From positions 1-64,000 of the forward strand of contig JAVCCK010000015.1 in assembly GCA_030765525.1 (NCBI GenBank): a DNA stretch of 64,000 bases. Direction: 5' to 3'. The stretch's first letter is position 1, and each line of letters begins with the position of its first letter. The position numbers and the translations under genes were made by a program. Under the pieces are notes generated by a model, which saw nothing but the letters and a program-made list of their open reading frames with translations, was not told where the DNA came from and did not search any database. Below, one piece after another: positions 62,687-64,000 of this stretch. Origin of the DNA: Candidatus Lernaella stagnicola. GTDB taxonomy: Bacteria > Lernaellota > Lernaellaia > Lernaellales > Lernaellaceae.

Positions 62687-64000
62687 GCAACAAGGTTTCA
62701 TCCGCTTTATGCGCCGGGAGCCGGGAAAACAGGACATCGCCGAACGCTTGAAACACTATCGCGAGTTTGAAACGCCGCTTCCCGCCGAACGCCTGCACGA
62801 GCAATCGAACCGGTGCATGGATTGCGGCATCCCGTTTTGTCACACCTTTGGTTGCCCGGTGCACAACCGTATTCCGGAATGGATCGAAATGGTGTACCGC
62901 GGCGATTGGCGGCGCGCTTTGCTGCTGTTGCACGACACGGACAATTTCCCGGAGATCACCGGGCGCGTGTGTCCGGCGCCGTGCGAGGCGGCGTGTACGC
63001 TCGCGATCAACCAGCCGCCGGTGCTGATTCGGCACATTGAGTTACAGATTATCGAGCGCGGTTTCGCCGAAGGTTGGGTCAGGCCGGAACCCGCTCCGGA
63101 GAAGACCGGTTTCGAGGTTGCGGTGATCGGCTCCGGTCCCGCGGGGTTGTCGGCGGCGCAGCAATTGGCGCGACGCGGGCATGCGGTGACCGTGTTTGAA
63201 AAAGCCGATCGGCTCGGCGGCTTGTTGCGCTACGGCATCCCCGATTTCAAGCTCGAAAAACGCGTGTTGGATCGCCGTATCGAGCAGATGACCGCCGAAG
63301 GCGTGATTTTCGAAGTGGGCGTGGACGCTGGTGTCGACGTTTCCGCGCGCTACCTGCAACGCACCTTCGACGCGGTTGTGCTGGCCACCGGCGCAAGCCG
63401 TCCACGCGATCTTGACGTGCCCGGCCGGCGGCTGCCCGGCGTCCATTTTGCGATGGAATACTTGACCCAGCAGAATCGGCGAGAGGCCGGCGAATCGCTG
63501 CCGGAAGGGGAAGACCTTCTGGCCGGCGGCAAACGCGTGGTTGTGATTGGCGGGGGCGATACCGGTTCGGATTGCGTCGGCACCGCGAATCGGCAAGGCG
63601 CGAAATCGGTTACTCAGTTGGAGATTCTCGCCGAGCCCCCCTTGGAACGCGAATCGCAAAATCCGTGGCCGACGTGGCCGCGTGTCTATCGTACGACCAG
63701 TTCGCACGAGGAAGGCTGCAAGCGGGTCTTTTCGGTAATGACCAAGGCGTTTATCGGCGACGAGCGCGTCCGGAAGCTCCGGGGCGTCAAGGTACAATGG
63801 CGGGAACCGGACGGCGGTGGGCGCATGGCGCCGCATGAGATCCCGGAATCCGAGTTCGAGATCAAGGCGGACTTGGTATTGCTGGCCATGGGTTTCGTGC
63901 ATGTGGAACACGACGACTTGGTCGATAACCTGGACTTGGCCGTCGATGATCGCGGCAACCTACTGGTGGACCAGGCGATGATGACCTCGCGCCCCGGCGT
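62679..64000 (+). CDS. gltD: Glutamate synthase small (beta) subunit GltD, C-terminus cut by window edge
   Basis: About 440 residues visible of roughly 480-490. The ATG at 62679 has AGGAGG inside the gltB end and overlaps gltB by eight bases. N-terminal 4Fe-4S domain: [15 protein letters not shown] and [14 protein letters not shown]-binding [15 protein letters not shown] and NADPH-binding [15 protein letters not shown] follow, with FKLEKRVL between. It brings electrons from NADPH to GltB. Together the genes give ammonia assimilation by the GS-GOGAT route. Confidence 0.96.
   Translation, partial: MTKQQGFIRFMRREPGKQDIAERLKHYREFETPLPAERLHEQSNRCMDCGIPFCHTFGCPVHNRIPEWIEMVYRGDWRRALLLLHDTDNFPEITGRVCPAPCEAACTLAINQPPVLIRHIELQIIERGFAEGWVRPEPAPEKTGFEVAVIGSGPAGLSAAQQLARRGHAVTVFEKADRLGGLLRYGIPDFKLEKRVLDRRIEQMTAEGVIFEVGVDAGVDVSARYLQRTFDAVVLATGASRPRDLDVPGRRLPGVHFAMEYLTQQNRREAGESLPEGEDLLAGGKRVVVIGGGDTGSDCVGTANRQGAKSVTQLEILAEPPLERESQNPWPTWPRVYRTTSSHEEGCKRVFSVMTKAFIGDERVRKLRGVKVQWREPDGGGRMAPHEIPESEFEIKADLVLLAMGFVHVEHDDLVDNLDLAVDDRGNLLVDQAMMTSRPG

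Overview
The window is about 64 kb of GC-rich, gene-dense chromosome from a Gram-negative (diderm) bacterium. Evidence for an outer membrane includes many lipoproteins, a predicted outer-membrane barrel, a TolQ/TolR-type motor and a GT9 glycosyltransferase. The lexA-imuA-imuB-dnaE2 mutasome, the motor operon and the Cys-rich and Asp-rich secreted proteins suggest a deltaproteobacterial-type lineage (Myxococcota, Desulfobacterota, Lernaellota or similar). That placement is inference, because there is no rRNA here. I saw no tRNA, rRNA, IS element or CRISPR array.

Layout. 1-12.4 kb: a truncated secreted subtilase, a PEBP-like lipoprotein, an SDR, a membrane glycosyltransferase, a methyltransferase/GT9 pair, and two tandem M14 zinc carboxypeptidases. 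12.4-18.4 kb: the SOS mutasome operon lexA-imuA-imuB-dnaE2, read leftward, with three coupled junctions and a palindromic LexA operator inside the lexA promoter. 18.4-21.7 kb: a leftward cassette made of a small NHLP/Os1348-like protein, a SPASM-like radical SAM enzyme and a B12-type radical SAM enzyme. It looks like a peptide-modification (RiPP-like) locus. 21.9-28.7 kb: an FGE-fold lipoprotein, a metallophosphoesterase lipoprotein, an SDR, asnA with a possible Asn-containing leader ORF, and a propeller-like lipoprotein. 29-36.7 kb: serC, a leucine-rich-repeat lipoprotein, dodecin, an alpha/beta hydrolase, a long-chain acyl-CoA synthetase, an unknown protein and a WYL regulator.

36.7-46.7 kb: an eight-gene leftward operon. 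It encodes a 1,068-aa Cys-rich repeat protein, an outer-membrane barrel candidate, a lipoprotein, a TonB-like Pro-rich transmembrane protein, two large periplasmic proteins, and TolQ-like and TolR-like motor subunits. It reads as a complete trans-envelope machine of the broad Agl/Glt or Exb/Tol kind. 47-50.1 kb: argR-argG-argH. 50.1-57.9 kb: a DUF169 protein, an arylsulfotransferase lipoprotein, a sulfatase-fold enzyme with Thr at the nucleophile position, a ketosynthase III, a membrane glycosyltransferase and a K+ channel with a zinc ribbon. 58-64 kb: gltB and the start of gltD, cut by the window edge.

A recurring theme is Asp/Asn/Thr-rich linkers. In lipoproteins they follow the N-terminal lipidated Cys. 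In three secreted proteins they sit at the C-terminus, directly before a Gly-Gly-Cys ending. This mirror arrangement suggests an undescribed C-terminal Cys anchoring signal.
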